A DNA stretch of 11,325 bases, taken from positions 1-11,325 of the forward strand of contig JACPSA010000067.1 in NCBI GenBank assembly GCA_016193545.1, written 5' to 3'. The notes under the pieces were generated by a model that searched no databases, was not told where the DNA came from, and was given only the letters and a program-made list of their open reading frames with translations. Each line of letters opens with the position of its first letter. Positions within the stretch are counted from its first letter, which is position 1. A program made the translations under genes and the position numbers. The stretch comes from Chloroflexota bacterium (lineage in GTDB: Bacteria; Chloroflexota; Dehalococcoidia; Dehalococcoidales; UBA2162). Shown piece after piece: positions 1-6,170 of the stretch.

Positions 1-32
1 AAAGGGAGATAAGAGAAGTTAACATAACTCTA

Positions 33-64
33 GAAACGACTCCTTAATTAGCTTGAGTCGTTTC
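33..64. terminator. 10-bp inverted repeat, possible bidirectional terminator
   Basis: GAAACGACTC (33-42) is perfectly repeated in inverse at 55-64, with a 12-nt loop. It lies just past the stop of the leftward NurA-domain gene, so it could end that transcript. The minus-strand sequence after the stem is not U-rich. On the plus strand a run of six T (75-80) follows, but only about ten bases beyond the stem. The hairpin is directly visible; calling it a terminator is inference. Confidence 0.4.
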
Positions 65-98
65 CCTTTAAAATTTTTTGGAGGTGAGGTTAATAGCA

Positions 99-1298
99 TT
101 ATACCCACCTTGTCCTCTTACTAAAGCTCTTGGCGGAGGTGGGGGTGGGCAGATGCTCTTCTACCAACGAGGACTCCACCAGTTGCCAGAAGTTCTCTCT
201 ATCAAACGTAGTTACCACAGCCTGTTCGTGAGCTTCACTTAAAGCTACCGGGTAGCCCTGCCCCCGCCGGCACTGGTCCAAGACCAGGCTATGGGTTAGG
301 TTAAGCAGATTTTCGTCCCTGGCGACCCACTGCGGAATCTCTAAACGGGCGATTTCATCGTCCAGCCTGAGGTAAAAGAAATAGACCCGGTGCTCTCCAT
401 AGCGTTTCCGGACTACCGAGGACTGGCTGATAAACAGCGCTGACCTTTCCTCCGGGCTTAACAGGCTGGCAAAAAGCTCTTTATCCTGCACTCCAGCCAC
501 AGCGTCACATTCTCTGGTCTCGCAGGTTGGGCAGTAGCGGTCGCTATCAACAATCTCACGGGGGCAGAGAGCCACCCGCAGGGTATTGATTACATCGGTG
601 GCGCGTGGGAAGCTGATGTAGCTGGCCAGTGCCAGCCGTTTATCTTTATTCAGGTTTCTAATCCGGTCGAGATGGCTTAAAAAACCGTTGTCCAGCAGTG
701 CCTCGGTAACGAATTCGGGGTAAGCCTCCAGCCCCCAGAGAATGAGCGAGCCATCGAGCAATGCCAGGTTTGAGCTAGCCGGCGGCTGAACGGCGGCCAG
801 CTCTGCCAGCCGTTGACACTCATCGACAGCACGCTTGATGCCCAGCAGGGTGCCTTCCACCGGTTGCTCCCGGTTCTTGATTCCGAGAGGTACGATAACC
901 AGGTCGGTATCATCGGCGTAGAGATGGGGGGAGCTTTTGAGGACAGCATCGGGATTGGCGCCGTAATGAAGGCTAACGCTACCGATGTTTATCAGGTAGC
1001 ACCTGGCAGGGCGGTTGCGGTCGACATCGATATGAGAGCCATCGGTCGCCAGGACGGTGAAGTCGGTGGGGAGGGGTGGTGGCGGGTAGTGTCGGGACAG
1101 TCCGTCGACCAGTCCAGCCACCAGCCATGTGGTCTTGCTATTGGCAATCTTCCTGTTTAGCTCATCAAGGTCGATGGCTTGATTATTGGCCGTCGCTAGA
1201 GCCTGCTCGAGGTGCCGTTGTTTTTCGGCACCAAGCGCCTTCAGCCTGGCGGCCATTCCGCCGACCTGTGAGGCTATCCTGGTTAAGTCTAGCGACAT
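99..1298 (-). CDS. NurA-domain nuclease-like protein
   Basis: This 399-residue protein matches the NurA family, 5'-3' nucleases that usually work with the HerA/HAS ATPase in DNA-end resection. The N-terminal NurA motif is visible as ATDGSHIDVDR (residues 84-94, likely metal-binding Asp86), a second acidic motif as LLDGS (180-184, Asp182), then RLDDE (311-315) and a C-terminal segment centred on SEAHEQAVV (354-362) that supplies the conserved His357. Residues 245-264 hold four cysteines (C245, C256, C259, C264) that could form a small zinc site inserted in the domain. The N-terminal 60 residues are probably helical. The ATG at 1298 lies 9 nt after the cutA stop and has only a weak ribosome site, so it probably depends on cutA translation or the shared transcript. 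No herA partner is in the window. Family call is firm; true nuclease activity is inferred. Confidence 0.85.
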   Translation of the reverse strand: MSLDLTRIASQVGGMAARLKALGAEKQRHLEQALATANNQAIDLDELNRKIANSKTTWLVAGLVDGLSRHYPPPPLPTDFTVLATDGSHIDVDRNRPARCYLINIGSVSLHYGANPDAVLKSSPHLYADDTDLVIVPLGIKNREQPVEGTLLGIKRAVDECQRLAELAAVQPPASSNLALLDGSLILWGLEAYPEFVTEALLDNGFLSHLDRIRNLNKDKRLALASYISFPRATDVINTLRVALCPREIVDSDRYCPTCETRECDAVAGVQDKELFASLLSPEERSALFISQSSVVRKRYGEHRVYFFYLRLDDEIARLEIPQWVARDENLLNLTHSLVLDQCRRGQGYPVALSEAHEQAVVTTFDRENFWQLVESSLVEEHLPTPTSAKSFSKRTRWV

Positions 1299-1307
1299 TT
1301 TCTTTAC

Positions 1308-1619
1308 CTATTTGGTTGACTCTTCAATCCATTTCAGATAATCAGGGTTGCCTTTTTCTATGGGCAGAGCGATAACACAGGGGACCTGGTAAGAGTGCAG
1401 CTCTTTCACCCTCTCGATGACCTCAGCGACCAGCGTGGCTTTGGTTTTTACCAGCAGCGCTGCCTCGCTTTCTTCCTCAATCTTCCCCTGCCACCGGTAA
1501 ATAGACTGTACCGGGTGGATATTGACACAGGCCGCCAGTTTTTCCTCTACGAGCGTCCTGCCTATTTTCCGAGCTTCGTTTTCGTCTTTAGCCGTTATCT
1601 GGATGTCATAGCACTGCAT
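1308..1619 (-). CDS. cutA: CutA1-family divalent-cation tolerance protein
   Basis: At 103 residues this has the normal length of CutA1, a small ferredoxin-fold protein that forms very stable trimers and has been linked to copper/divalent-cation tolerance; its exact molecular role is not settled. Diagnostic stretches are LAACVNI (28-34), the YRWQGKIEEE hairpin (41-50) followed by ALLVKT (54-59), and LHSYQVPCVIALPI (74-87) ending in the C-terminal YLKWI helix (94-98). It is the first gene of a leftward pair with the NurA-domain gene 9 nt downstream. The ATG at 1619 sits only 9 nt past a well-formed -10 box and has no Shine-Dalgarno sequence, so the message may be nearly leaderless. No truncation is seen. 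Confidence 0.93.
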   Translation of the reverse strand: MQCYDIQITAKDENEARKIGRTLVEEKLAACVNIHPVQSIYRWQGKIEEESEAALLVKTKATLVAEVIERVKELHSYQVPCVIALPIEKGNPDYLKWIEESTK

Positions 1620-1627
1620 TTGCTTAG

Positions 1628-1656
1628 AGTATAACCCTTTAAAATGGTGAACTCAA
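1628..1656 (-). promoter_or_regulatory. sigma70-type promoter of cutA-nurA unit
   Basis: On the minus strand TTGAGT (1651-1656) is followed after exactly 17 nt by TATACT (1628-1633): a 4/6 match to the -35 and 5/6 to the -10 consensus at ideal spacing. The predicted start, about 7 nt past the -10, is near 1621, only 1-3 nt before the cutA ATG at 1619. This implies a leaderless or almost leaderless transcript. Confidence 0.6.
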
Positions 1657-1762
1657 GCTAGGGAGAAGTCTGCTCTTTCTACCCGTTCTTGATTGGGATA
1701 GCGTTTTAGCGAAAGGGATGTCTTCGCCAGTCTCTGCGGCAGTTATCAACCTATCCCCCTGA

Positions 1763-1793
1763 CCCCCTTCCCTTAATTATTAAGGGAAGGGGG
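1763..1793. repeat. perfect 14-bp palindromic hairpin
   Basis: CCCCCTTCCCTTAA (1763-1776) and TTAAGGGAAGGGGG (1780-1793) are perfect inverse copies separated by a 3-nt loop. No U-run follows on either strand, so this fits an interspersed palindromic repeat better than a simple intrinsic terminator. Confidence 0.7.
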
Positions 1794-1803
1794 AGTGAGA
1801 GGA

Positions 1804-1827
1804 GAGAGGGAGCAAAAGCCCCCTCTC
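1804..1827. repeat. 7-bp inverted repeat
   Basis: GAGAGGG (1804-1810) pairs with CCCTCTC (1821-1827) around a 10-nt loop that contains AAAA. It lies between two larger hairpins of the same base composition. Confidence 0.5.
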
Positions 1828-1839
1828 AAAAATACTTTC

Positions 1840-1865
1840 CCCCCTCTCCTAAAAAGGAGAGGGGG
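1840..1865. repeat. 11-bp palindromic hairpin
   Basis: CCCCCTCTCCT (1840-1850) pairs with AGGAGAGGGGG (1855-1865) across an AAAA loop. The same CCCCTCTC/GAGAGGGG words recur in the neighbouring hairpins, indicating that one repeat family built the spacer. Confidence 0.65.
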
Positions 1866-1909
1866 ATTGAGGGGGTGAGGTTTAATGAACAACCAAGATT
1901 AAGTAGAAC

Positions 1910-1940
1910 CCGTCTGCTAGTTTCTATACTAAGCAGGCGG
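1910..1940. repeat. 9-bp imperfect hairpin
   Basis: CCGTCTGCT (1910-1918) pairs with AGCAGGCGG (1932-1940) with a single G-U wobble and a 13-nt loop. It is not followed by a T-run. Confidence 0.45.
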
Positions 1941-1964
1941 ACACTAACTCAAATCCCCCTTAAT

Positions 1965-1981
1965 CCCCTTTGGAAAAGGGG
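1965..1981. repeat. 7-bp palindromic hairpin
   Basis: CCCCTTT (1965-1971) and AAAGGGG (1975-1981) surround the loop GGA. The flanking AATCCCCCTTAATCC sequence echoes the earlier C-rich blocks. Confidence 0.5.
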
Positions 1982-2008
1982 GAGACCATAACCTCTCCCT
2001 TTGTTAAA

Positions 2009-2034
2009 GAACTTGTCCTGAGCCTGCCGAAGGG
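2009..2034. repeat. degraded interspersed repeat (CCTGAGCCTGCCGAAGG type)
   Basis: The words GAACTTGTCCTGAGCC and TGCCGAAGGG resemble a short dispersed repeat common in intergenic DNA of many bacteria (consensus recalled as close to GTCCTGAGCCTGTCGAAGG). The family resemblance is from memory; a genome-wide count of this word is needed to confirm it here. Confidence 0.4.
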
Positions 2035-2081
2035 GGAGATGGAGAGGGATTTCACTTACTGCCGAAGCGTCGTGGCGGGTA

Positions 2082-2090
2082 TGCTACAAT
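2082..2090 (+). promoter_or_regulatory. possible extended -10 promoter for the LysE gene
   Basis: TGCTACAAT (2082-2090) matches an extended -10 element (TGn plus a 5/6 -10 box). No recognisable -35 lies 16-18 nt upstream. A start near 2097 would leave a roughly 10-nt leader before the ATG at 2107 and would exclude the in-frame ATG at 2089. Confidence 0.35.
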
Positions 2091-2106
2091 GGAACAGGGT
2101 GTCACG

Positions 2107-2718
2107 ATGCTGCCGATTCTATTAGGTGTGGTTGTTATCTCATTATCCGGGGTAATGATGCCCGGGCCTATGTTTGCTGTCACTGTAGCCAAAAGCTATC
2201 GGTCGCCGCTGGCTGGCGTCTGGATATCCCTGGGGCACGCCGTAATCGAAGTCCCCCTGATATTGCTGATATACTTCGGCTTTGCCCGTTTCTTTGCCAG
2301 CAATGTCGTCCAGTTAGTGCTGAGCCTGCTGGGCGGCGGCATGATTGCCTGGCTCGGCATCGCCATGTTCCGTGCCCGCACTGAAGTAGTCAAGGGTGGT
2401 AAGGATTTACCATACAATGCCTTTGTTGCCGGTATCTTTACCAGTGGCTTTAACCCGCTCTTCCTGCTGTGGTGGGCGACCATCGGCAGTATGCTCGTCA
2501 TGAAATTTCTGGGGTTCGGCGCAATAGGGCTAGTCGTCTTTATTCTAGTGCACTGGCTGTGCGACTTGGTCTGGCTTTCCTTTGTTTCCGTCCTGATTTA
2601 CCGCACTAACTCCCTCTGGGGACAAAAATTTCAGGAAGGGTTGTTTATTACCTGCAGCCTGTTGCTTATCGGGTTTGGCGTCTGGTTCCTGGTATCTGGT
2701 TTCCAGATTGCAGTTTAG
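2107..2718 (+). CDS. LysE/RhtB-family membrane exporter
   Basis: The 203-residue product is very hydrophobic, with about six membrane helices, the usual size and topology of the LysE/RhtB amino-acid exporter superfamily. The family signature is MPGPMFAVTVAKS (residues 18-30) after the first helix, followed by GHAVIEVP (43-50) in the second and FTSGFNPLFLLWW (111-123) before helix 4. It is expected to export an amino acid or similar metabolite using the membrane potential; the substrate cannot be read from sequence. I chose the ATG at 2107 because AGGGTG lies 5 nt before it and the first helix then begins at the N-terminus; an in-frame ATG at 2089 would add six residues. It stands alone on its strand and converges on the cation-efflux gene with only 7 nt between stops and no obvious terminator. 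Confidence 0.85.
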   Translation: MLPILLGVVVISLSGVMMPGPMFAVTVAKSYRSPLAGVWISLGHAVIEVPLILLIYFGFARFFASNVVQLVLSLLGGGMIAWLGIAMFRARTEVVKGGKDLPYNAFVAGIFTSGFNPLFLLWWATIGSMLVMKFLGFGAIGLVVFILVHWLCDLVWLSFVSVLIYRTNSLWGQKFQEGLFITCSLLLIGFGVWFLVSGFQIAV

Positions 2719-2725
2719 GCCCCTG

Positions 2726-3682
2726 TTATCTGGCGTCAGTGTTTGGCTGAGCCTGCATTACGCTTATCCTCAGGCTACAAGAGGAGACAAAGCACTGCTC
2801 ACACGCTGTGTCGCAGGGTTCGACATGAATGGTGATGCTCGAATTAGGTAGCCGGCTCTTTATATCCAGTTCCAGGTGGTCGCACATCTGGTGCGCCTCC
2901 TCCACACTGGCATTCCTGGGCATGAGCAAGTGAAGGTCGACAAAACGCCAGCTGCCAGCCTTGCGGGTGCGGACCTCATGGAAACCTACCACCTGACTGG
3001 TGTGCTCCCTGATACAGGAGATTACATTATCCTGCTCTGCCTGGGACAAGCTGACATCAACCAGCGGGCCGAAAGACCTCCTCGTTAAATCGTAAGCTGT
3101 TCTTATGATTAATAAAGCCACCAGCATGGCTGTGATGGGGTCAATGATGTTGAGGTTAAACCCTAGTATCTGTCCTAATCGTACGATACTGAGCCCGACC
3201 AAAACGCCAGCCATGGTCATGACATCAGTAGTGAGGTGGCGAGCGTCTGCTTCCAGCGCTATTGAATCTGTTTTCCGGGATATCTTTAGCAGGTAGCGGG
3301 ACACAAGAATGTTGACCACTATTGACAGTCCCATGATTCCAATGCCCAACTCCAGCGTTTCCAGAACCGCGCCGGTGATTAGCCTGCCTACTGCCTGGTA
3401 AATAATGATGACAGCGGCAATAAATATCAATATTGCCTCGACAACGCCGCTAATATTCTCCCACTTTCCATGACCAAAGGGATGTTTCTCATCAGGGGGG
3501 GTATCGGCAACTCGGACGCTGAAGAAAGCAATGAGGGCAGCCACCAGGTCGTTCATGCTGTGGATGGCTTCGGCGATGAGGCTGATACTGCCAGTGATGA
3601 ACCCGGCGACTATTTTCAAAAGAATCAGGAGGGTATTGGAAGCAACTGAAAATGCCGCCGCTTTAGACTTAACTGTCAACAT
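2726..3682 (-). CDS. cation diffusion facilitator (CDF) metal-efflux protein
   Basis: This 318-residue protein is a CDF-family metal/proton antiporter. The N-terminal part has six predicted membrane helices. The transport-site motifs are HSMND (41-45) in helix 2 and HLTTD (149-153) in helix 5, both HxxxD, with the conserved KHPFGHGKWEN loop (66-76) between helices 2 and 3. The cytoplasmic ferredoxin-like domain (about 205-290) carries H235, H251 and H286. It ends with an unusual cysteine group, C290, C294, C297 and C302, which could bind metal. A strong AGGAGGT (3691-3697, minus strand) precedes the ATG. The leader contains a NiCo riboswitch and terminator, pointing to Ni, Co or Fe(II) rather than only Zn as cargo. 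Family is certain; metal choice is inferred from the riboswitch. Confidence 0.93.
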   Translation of the reverse strand: MLTVKSKAAAFSVASNTLLILLKIVAGFITGSISLIAEAIHSMNDLVAALIAFFSVRVADTPPDEKHPFGHGKWENISGVVEAILIFIAAVIIIYQAVGRLITGAVLETLELGIGIMGLSIVVNILVSRYLLKISRKTDSIALEADARHLTTDVMTMAGVLVGLSIVRLGQILGFNLNIIDPITAMLVALLIIRTAYDLTRRSFGPLVDVSLSQAEQDNVISCIREHTSQVVGFHEVRTRKAGSWRFVDLHLLMPRNASVEEAHQMCDHLELDIKSRLPNSSITIHVEPCDTACEQCFVSSCSLRISVMQAQPNTDAR

Positions 3683-3723
3683 TACGCGTTACCTCCTGGC
3701 ACTTGTGTTTGTCCTTTTCAATA

Positions 3724-3761
3724 CAAACAAAAAGACCGTAGGATTTCTGGTCCCACGGTCT
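3724..3761 (-). terminator. intrinsic terminator of the NiCo riboswitch
   Basis: On the minus strand AGACCGT (3755-3761) pairs with ACGGTCT (3733-3739), extended by an inner GGA/TCC pairing, and is followed by TTTTTGTTT. It ends about 27 nt before the ribosome site of the CDF gene, so it attenuates that gene. Its 5' arm is shared with helix P4 of the upstream aptamer, making the two folds mutually exclusive. Confidence 0.85.
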
Positions 3762-3823
3762 CACAACCGTTGCCCCATAGCAGGGCCCGGCTCTACTTCG
3801 CGTCTGAGGAACGCCTGTTCCAG
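3747..3823 (-). promoter_or_regulatory. NiCo (czcD-type) riboswitch aptamer
   Basis: Read on the minus strand, the conserved NiCo elements appear in order: short P1 CTGG (3820-3823) with CCAG (3747-3750); ACAGGC (3813-3818); P2 GCGT/ACGC (3811-3814 with 3800-3803); GAGCCGGGC (3785-3793); P3 GCCC/GGGC (3783-3786 with 3772-3775); GGCAACGG (3767-3774); P4 ACGGT/ACCGT (3766-3770 with 3755-3759); and GTGGGA just before P1 closes. The G-rich junction segments GCCGGGC and GTGGGAC are the ones that contact metal ions in the known class. The P4 3' arm also forms the terminator 5' arm, so ligand binding should prevent termination (ON switch). Known members respond to Ni and Co and have also been reported to respond to Fe(II). 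The match is to a consensus recalled from memory and was not scored with a covariance model. Confidence 0.85.
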
Positions 3824-3830
3824 TTGACCA

Positions 3831-3859
3831 ATTTTAACTTAACCGTTCGGAAGTGTCAA
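3831..3859 (-). promoter_or_regulatory. near-consensus promoter of the riboswitch-CDF transcript
   Basis: On the minus strand a perfect TTGACA (3854-3859) is followed after 17 nt by TAAAAT (3831-3836, 5/6). The predicted start near 3824 coincides with the first base pair of the aptamer, as expected if the riboswitch is the entire leader. This shows the CDF gene has its own promoter and is not simply read through from secF. Confidence 0.8.
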
Positions 3860-3893
3860 CTACCGGTACTCGTTGAACACGCTGGTGACACTT
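3851..3893. repeat. 8-bp inverted repeat spanning the -35 box
   Basis: AAGTGTCA (3851-3858) and TGACACTT (3886-3893) are perfect inverse copies 27 nt apart, and a second imperfect GTGTTCAAC/GTTGACAC pairing lies inside. The distal arm begins only 8 nt past the secF stop and the proximal arm contains the -35 box of the CDF promoter. It could be a weak secF terminator (no U-run follows) or an operator; the sequence does not decide. Confidence 0.45.
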
Positions 3894-3901
3894 TATCCCC
3901 G

Positions 3902-4822
3902 TTAGCTTCTAGCTGTGGTTGGAGGCTGCCGCATCAGGAATCTGCCCCATTCGCCCTTCTTCCAGACTACCAGCAACGAGGCAGCAGTGCCAAAAGAGCT
4001 GTAGGTGCCGGTAATGATTCCCACCAGGAGCACGACAACAAGATTCTGGATGGCAGCGCCGACGAAGAGTGATAACGCCACGAGGACAAATAGTGTTCCC
4101 AGTCCCGTAATAACGGAGCGCGAGATAGTCTCTAGCAGGCTATTGTTGACTACCACCTCAAAATCGAGCCCGGGATTCTTGCTGATATTCTCCCGTATTC
4201 TGTCGAAAATGACAATGGTGTCGTTAACGCTGTAGCCGATAACAGTAAGAACGGCAGCGATAAACATTAAGTCAACCTGCCAGCTAAATATGGCACCGAA
4301 GATAGCGAATACCCCCAGCACCACCAGCACATCATGGACCAGTGAGGCTATGGCGCAGACACCCCAGCGAAAGGGGTTGGGCATGCGGTGGAATGCCCAA
4401 CTGATGTATAACAGCATGCCAATGGCCGATATGATGACGGCGATGGTAGCGTTGCGTGTCGTATCAGTCGCCGCTCTTGCCGATACCGATTGAAAGCCTC
4501 CGTCCTGGAACTGCCCCACTTTTTCAGTTAAGGCGGCACGCAGGGTTGCTTTGGCACCATCGGTAAGCTCCGGCAGGCCGAGTAGAAAATCGTTGCCAGC
4601 CTTACGTACAGTAGCGCTGCCACTGCCGTAACCTAAATCGGCCAGTGCCTGTGTTACTTGTTGCTTGTCTACCGGCTGTGTAAAACTAATCGTCAGTTCG
4701 GAGCCGCTGGTGAACTCAATCCCGGGTTGAAGTCCAAAGATGGCCAGCGCAATAACGCCGGCCAGGATAACTATGCCTGAAATCAGAAAATACCAGAATC
4801 TTTTACCAATGATATTAAGCAT
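3902..4822 (-). CDS. secF: protein translocase subunit SecF
   Basis: This 306-residue protein is SecF, the smaller partner of SecD in the SecDF complex, which uses the proton gradient to help pull secreted proteins through SecYEG. It shows an N-terminal helix (11-30), the GIEFTSGSEL motif (34-43, the usual GIDFxGG region), a periplasmic domain to about 125, then five membrane helices with LVHDVLVVLG (161-170) and the family hallmark GYSVNDTIVIFDRIREN (196-212). Length is typical. The ATG overlaps the last 8 nt of secD and is preceded by a good AAGGAAGG ribosome site in the secD end, so translation is coupled. It is the last gene of the leftward operon; no clear U-run terminator follows it. 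Confidence 0.96.
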   Translation of the reverse strand: MLNIIGKRFWYFLISGIVILAGVIALAIFGLQPGIEFTSGSELTISFTQPVDKQQVTQALADLGYGSGSATVRKAGNDFLLGLPELTDGAKATLRAALTEKVGQFQDGGFQSVSARAATDTTRNATIAVIISAIGMLLYISWAFHRMPNPFRWGVCAIASLVHDVLVVLGVFAIFGAIFSWQVDLMFIAAVLTVIGYSVNDTIVIFDRIRENISKNPGLDFEVVVNNSLLETISRSVITGLGTLFVLVALSLFVGAAIQNLVVVLLVGIITGTYSSFGTAASLLVVWKKGEWGRFLMRQPPTTARS

Positions 4823-6170
4823 CTGCCTTCCTTTGGTGAGGAATAAATAGCGACGTGTGATGGGCTAAGCCGGTGCCAACAAAGAGACGGAGAAAAGTGC
4901 GCGTGACCGTTATCGCGGTAAGCATGCTTACCACCACACCGATAATGAGCGTCACCGAAAAGCCCTTGGCCAGGTCGCTGGCGATAATACTGGTACTACC
5001 TAACCAGTAGAGAATAGCTCCGGCCAGTATGGTCGTGATATTGCTGTCCCATATCGCTGGCCAGGCGCGGTTAAAACCGGCATCGAGGGCCGCCCCCAGG
5101 CTTCGTCCCGTCCAGACCTCTTCCTTGACGCGTTCAAAGATAAGCACGTTGGCATCGATGGCCATACCGACCGATAGAACGAAGCCTCCGATGCCGGCCA
5201 GCGTGAGGGTGACCCCGAGCAGTTTGAAGATGGCCAGGGTCAGGATGGCATAGTAGACTAACGCCAGGCTGGACATTAATCCGGAGACACGATAGTAGCT
5301 GGTCATGAAAAGCATTGTTACCAGAATACCGATGATTCCTGCTTGAACGCTCTTGGTAACAAAATCCTCTCCAAGCCACGCCTCAACAGTCTTCTCATCG
5401 CCGGTTCTCTGCAGGGGTACCGGCAATCGTCCCGTGTTCAATAGCTTGGATAATCGAGTGGCTTCAGTAGGGCTCAGCCCATCAATCTCTCCCCTATCCG
5501 TAATCACTGCCCTGACAACGGGGGCGATGGGGCGATTATCCTCACCCCGTAGCGGCTGGTTGCCTTCAAAGATACCCAGCGGCTGGTTGATTAGTCGACT
5601 GGTAATCGCTGCAGATAATTGGCTGCCTTCTTTGTTCCATTGGAATACCAGCAGTATTGCGCCCAGATTATCACGGGTCACATAGGTATTTTCCAGAAAG
5701 TACTGGCTGGTCAGTATCTTTTCCTCCCCATTAATCATGGCCGTAGCCGGTTTCCATTTACCGAACTCATTCTCCCACCTGGTCGTTTCATTATTGGAAA
5801 CCAGTTCGCCAAACTCGAGTATGGCTACGTGGGACAGGTTTTCCTTCTCGGTATCGGTAAGGCTTCTCCCGGGTAGTTCAACCAGAATCTCGTCACTGCC
5901 CAGCTTACGAATCGACGGTTCGGTTACTCCCAGGGGATTCACCCGGTTTTCCAGGACAGCAATCGCACCATCGATGATACTGGCAGCATCACCTGGCTTG
6001 ACCGCAGATAAGTCAGCCTTGTAGATGATACGCGTGCCACCCTGTAAATCCAGGCCCAGCCGTATCCCCCTCCCCCCCAACGTACCCTGTTCGACTGGAA
6101 AAACTACCAGTAACGCCAGGATAAACAGTAGCAAGACCCCCATAAACCGCAATGTATTTCTTCTAGGCAT
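4815..6170 (-). CDS. secD: protein translocase subunit SecD
   Basis: The 451-residue product is SecD, the large subunit of the proton-driven SecDF export motor. An N-terminal membrane helix (8-24) is followed by GLDLQGGTRI (39-48). The P1 periplasmic region contains AVLENRVNPLGV (71-82) and ELPG (98-101), and a second segment runs to about 270. Five C-terminal membrane helices carry GMAIDANVLIFERVKEE (335-351), the hallmark motif that pairs with the matching SecF motif; Asp339 there is the likely proton-relay residue. The length suits the shorter bacterial SecD forms rather than the longer E. coli type. The start overlaps the preceding tRNA nucleotidyltransferase gene by 8 nt and secF overlaps its end by 8 nt, so all three are probably coupled. 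Confidence 0.96.
   Translation of the reverse strand: MPRRNTLRFMGVLLLFILALLVVFPVEQGTLGGRGIRLGLDLQGGTRIIYKADLSAVKPGDAASIIDGAIAVLENRVNPLGVTEPSIRKLGSDEILVELPGRSLTDTEKENLSHVAILEFGELVSNNETTRWENEFGKWKPATAMINGEEKILTSQYFLENTYVTRDNLGAILLVFQWNKEGSQLSAAITSRLINQPLGIFEGNQPLRGEDNRPIAPVVRAVITDRGEIDGLSPTEATRLSKLLNTGRLPVPLQRTGDEKTVEAWLGEDFVTKSVQAGIIGILVTMLFMTSYYRVSGLMSSLALVYYAILTLAIFKLLGVTLTLAGIGGFVLSVGMAIDANVLIFERVKEEVWTGRSLGAALDAGFNRAWPAIWDSNITTILAGAILYWLGSTSIIASDLAKGFSVTLIIGVVVSMLTAITVTRTFLRLFVGTGLAHHTSLFIPHQRKADA

Larger units (their letters stand above)
1657..2081. other. gene-free spacer rich in G/C hairpins
   Basis: No credible coding frame is present between the cutA promoter and the LysE gene. The stretch is built from alternating C-rich and G-rich blocks (CCCCCTT, CCCCTCTCC, AAGGGGG, GGAGAGGGGG) forming at least five separate hairpins, listed individually, plus a degraded interspersed repeat near 2009-2034. 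It resembles the palindromic intergenic filler of some environmental Chloroflexota and deltaproteobacterial genomes (comparison from memory). Confidence 0.6.

Noticed and set aside
813..1160. 115-codon plus-strand ORF inside the NurA-domain gene
   Set aside because: It is antisense to a well-supported family protein and shows no domain.
3733..3823. tRNA-like fold between secF and the CDF gene
   Set aside because: There is no T-loop GTTCRA motif or acceptor stem; the conserved segments fit the NiCo riboswitch instead.
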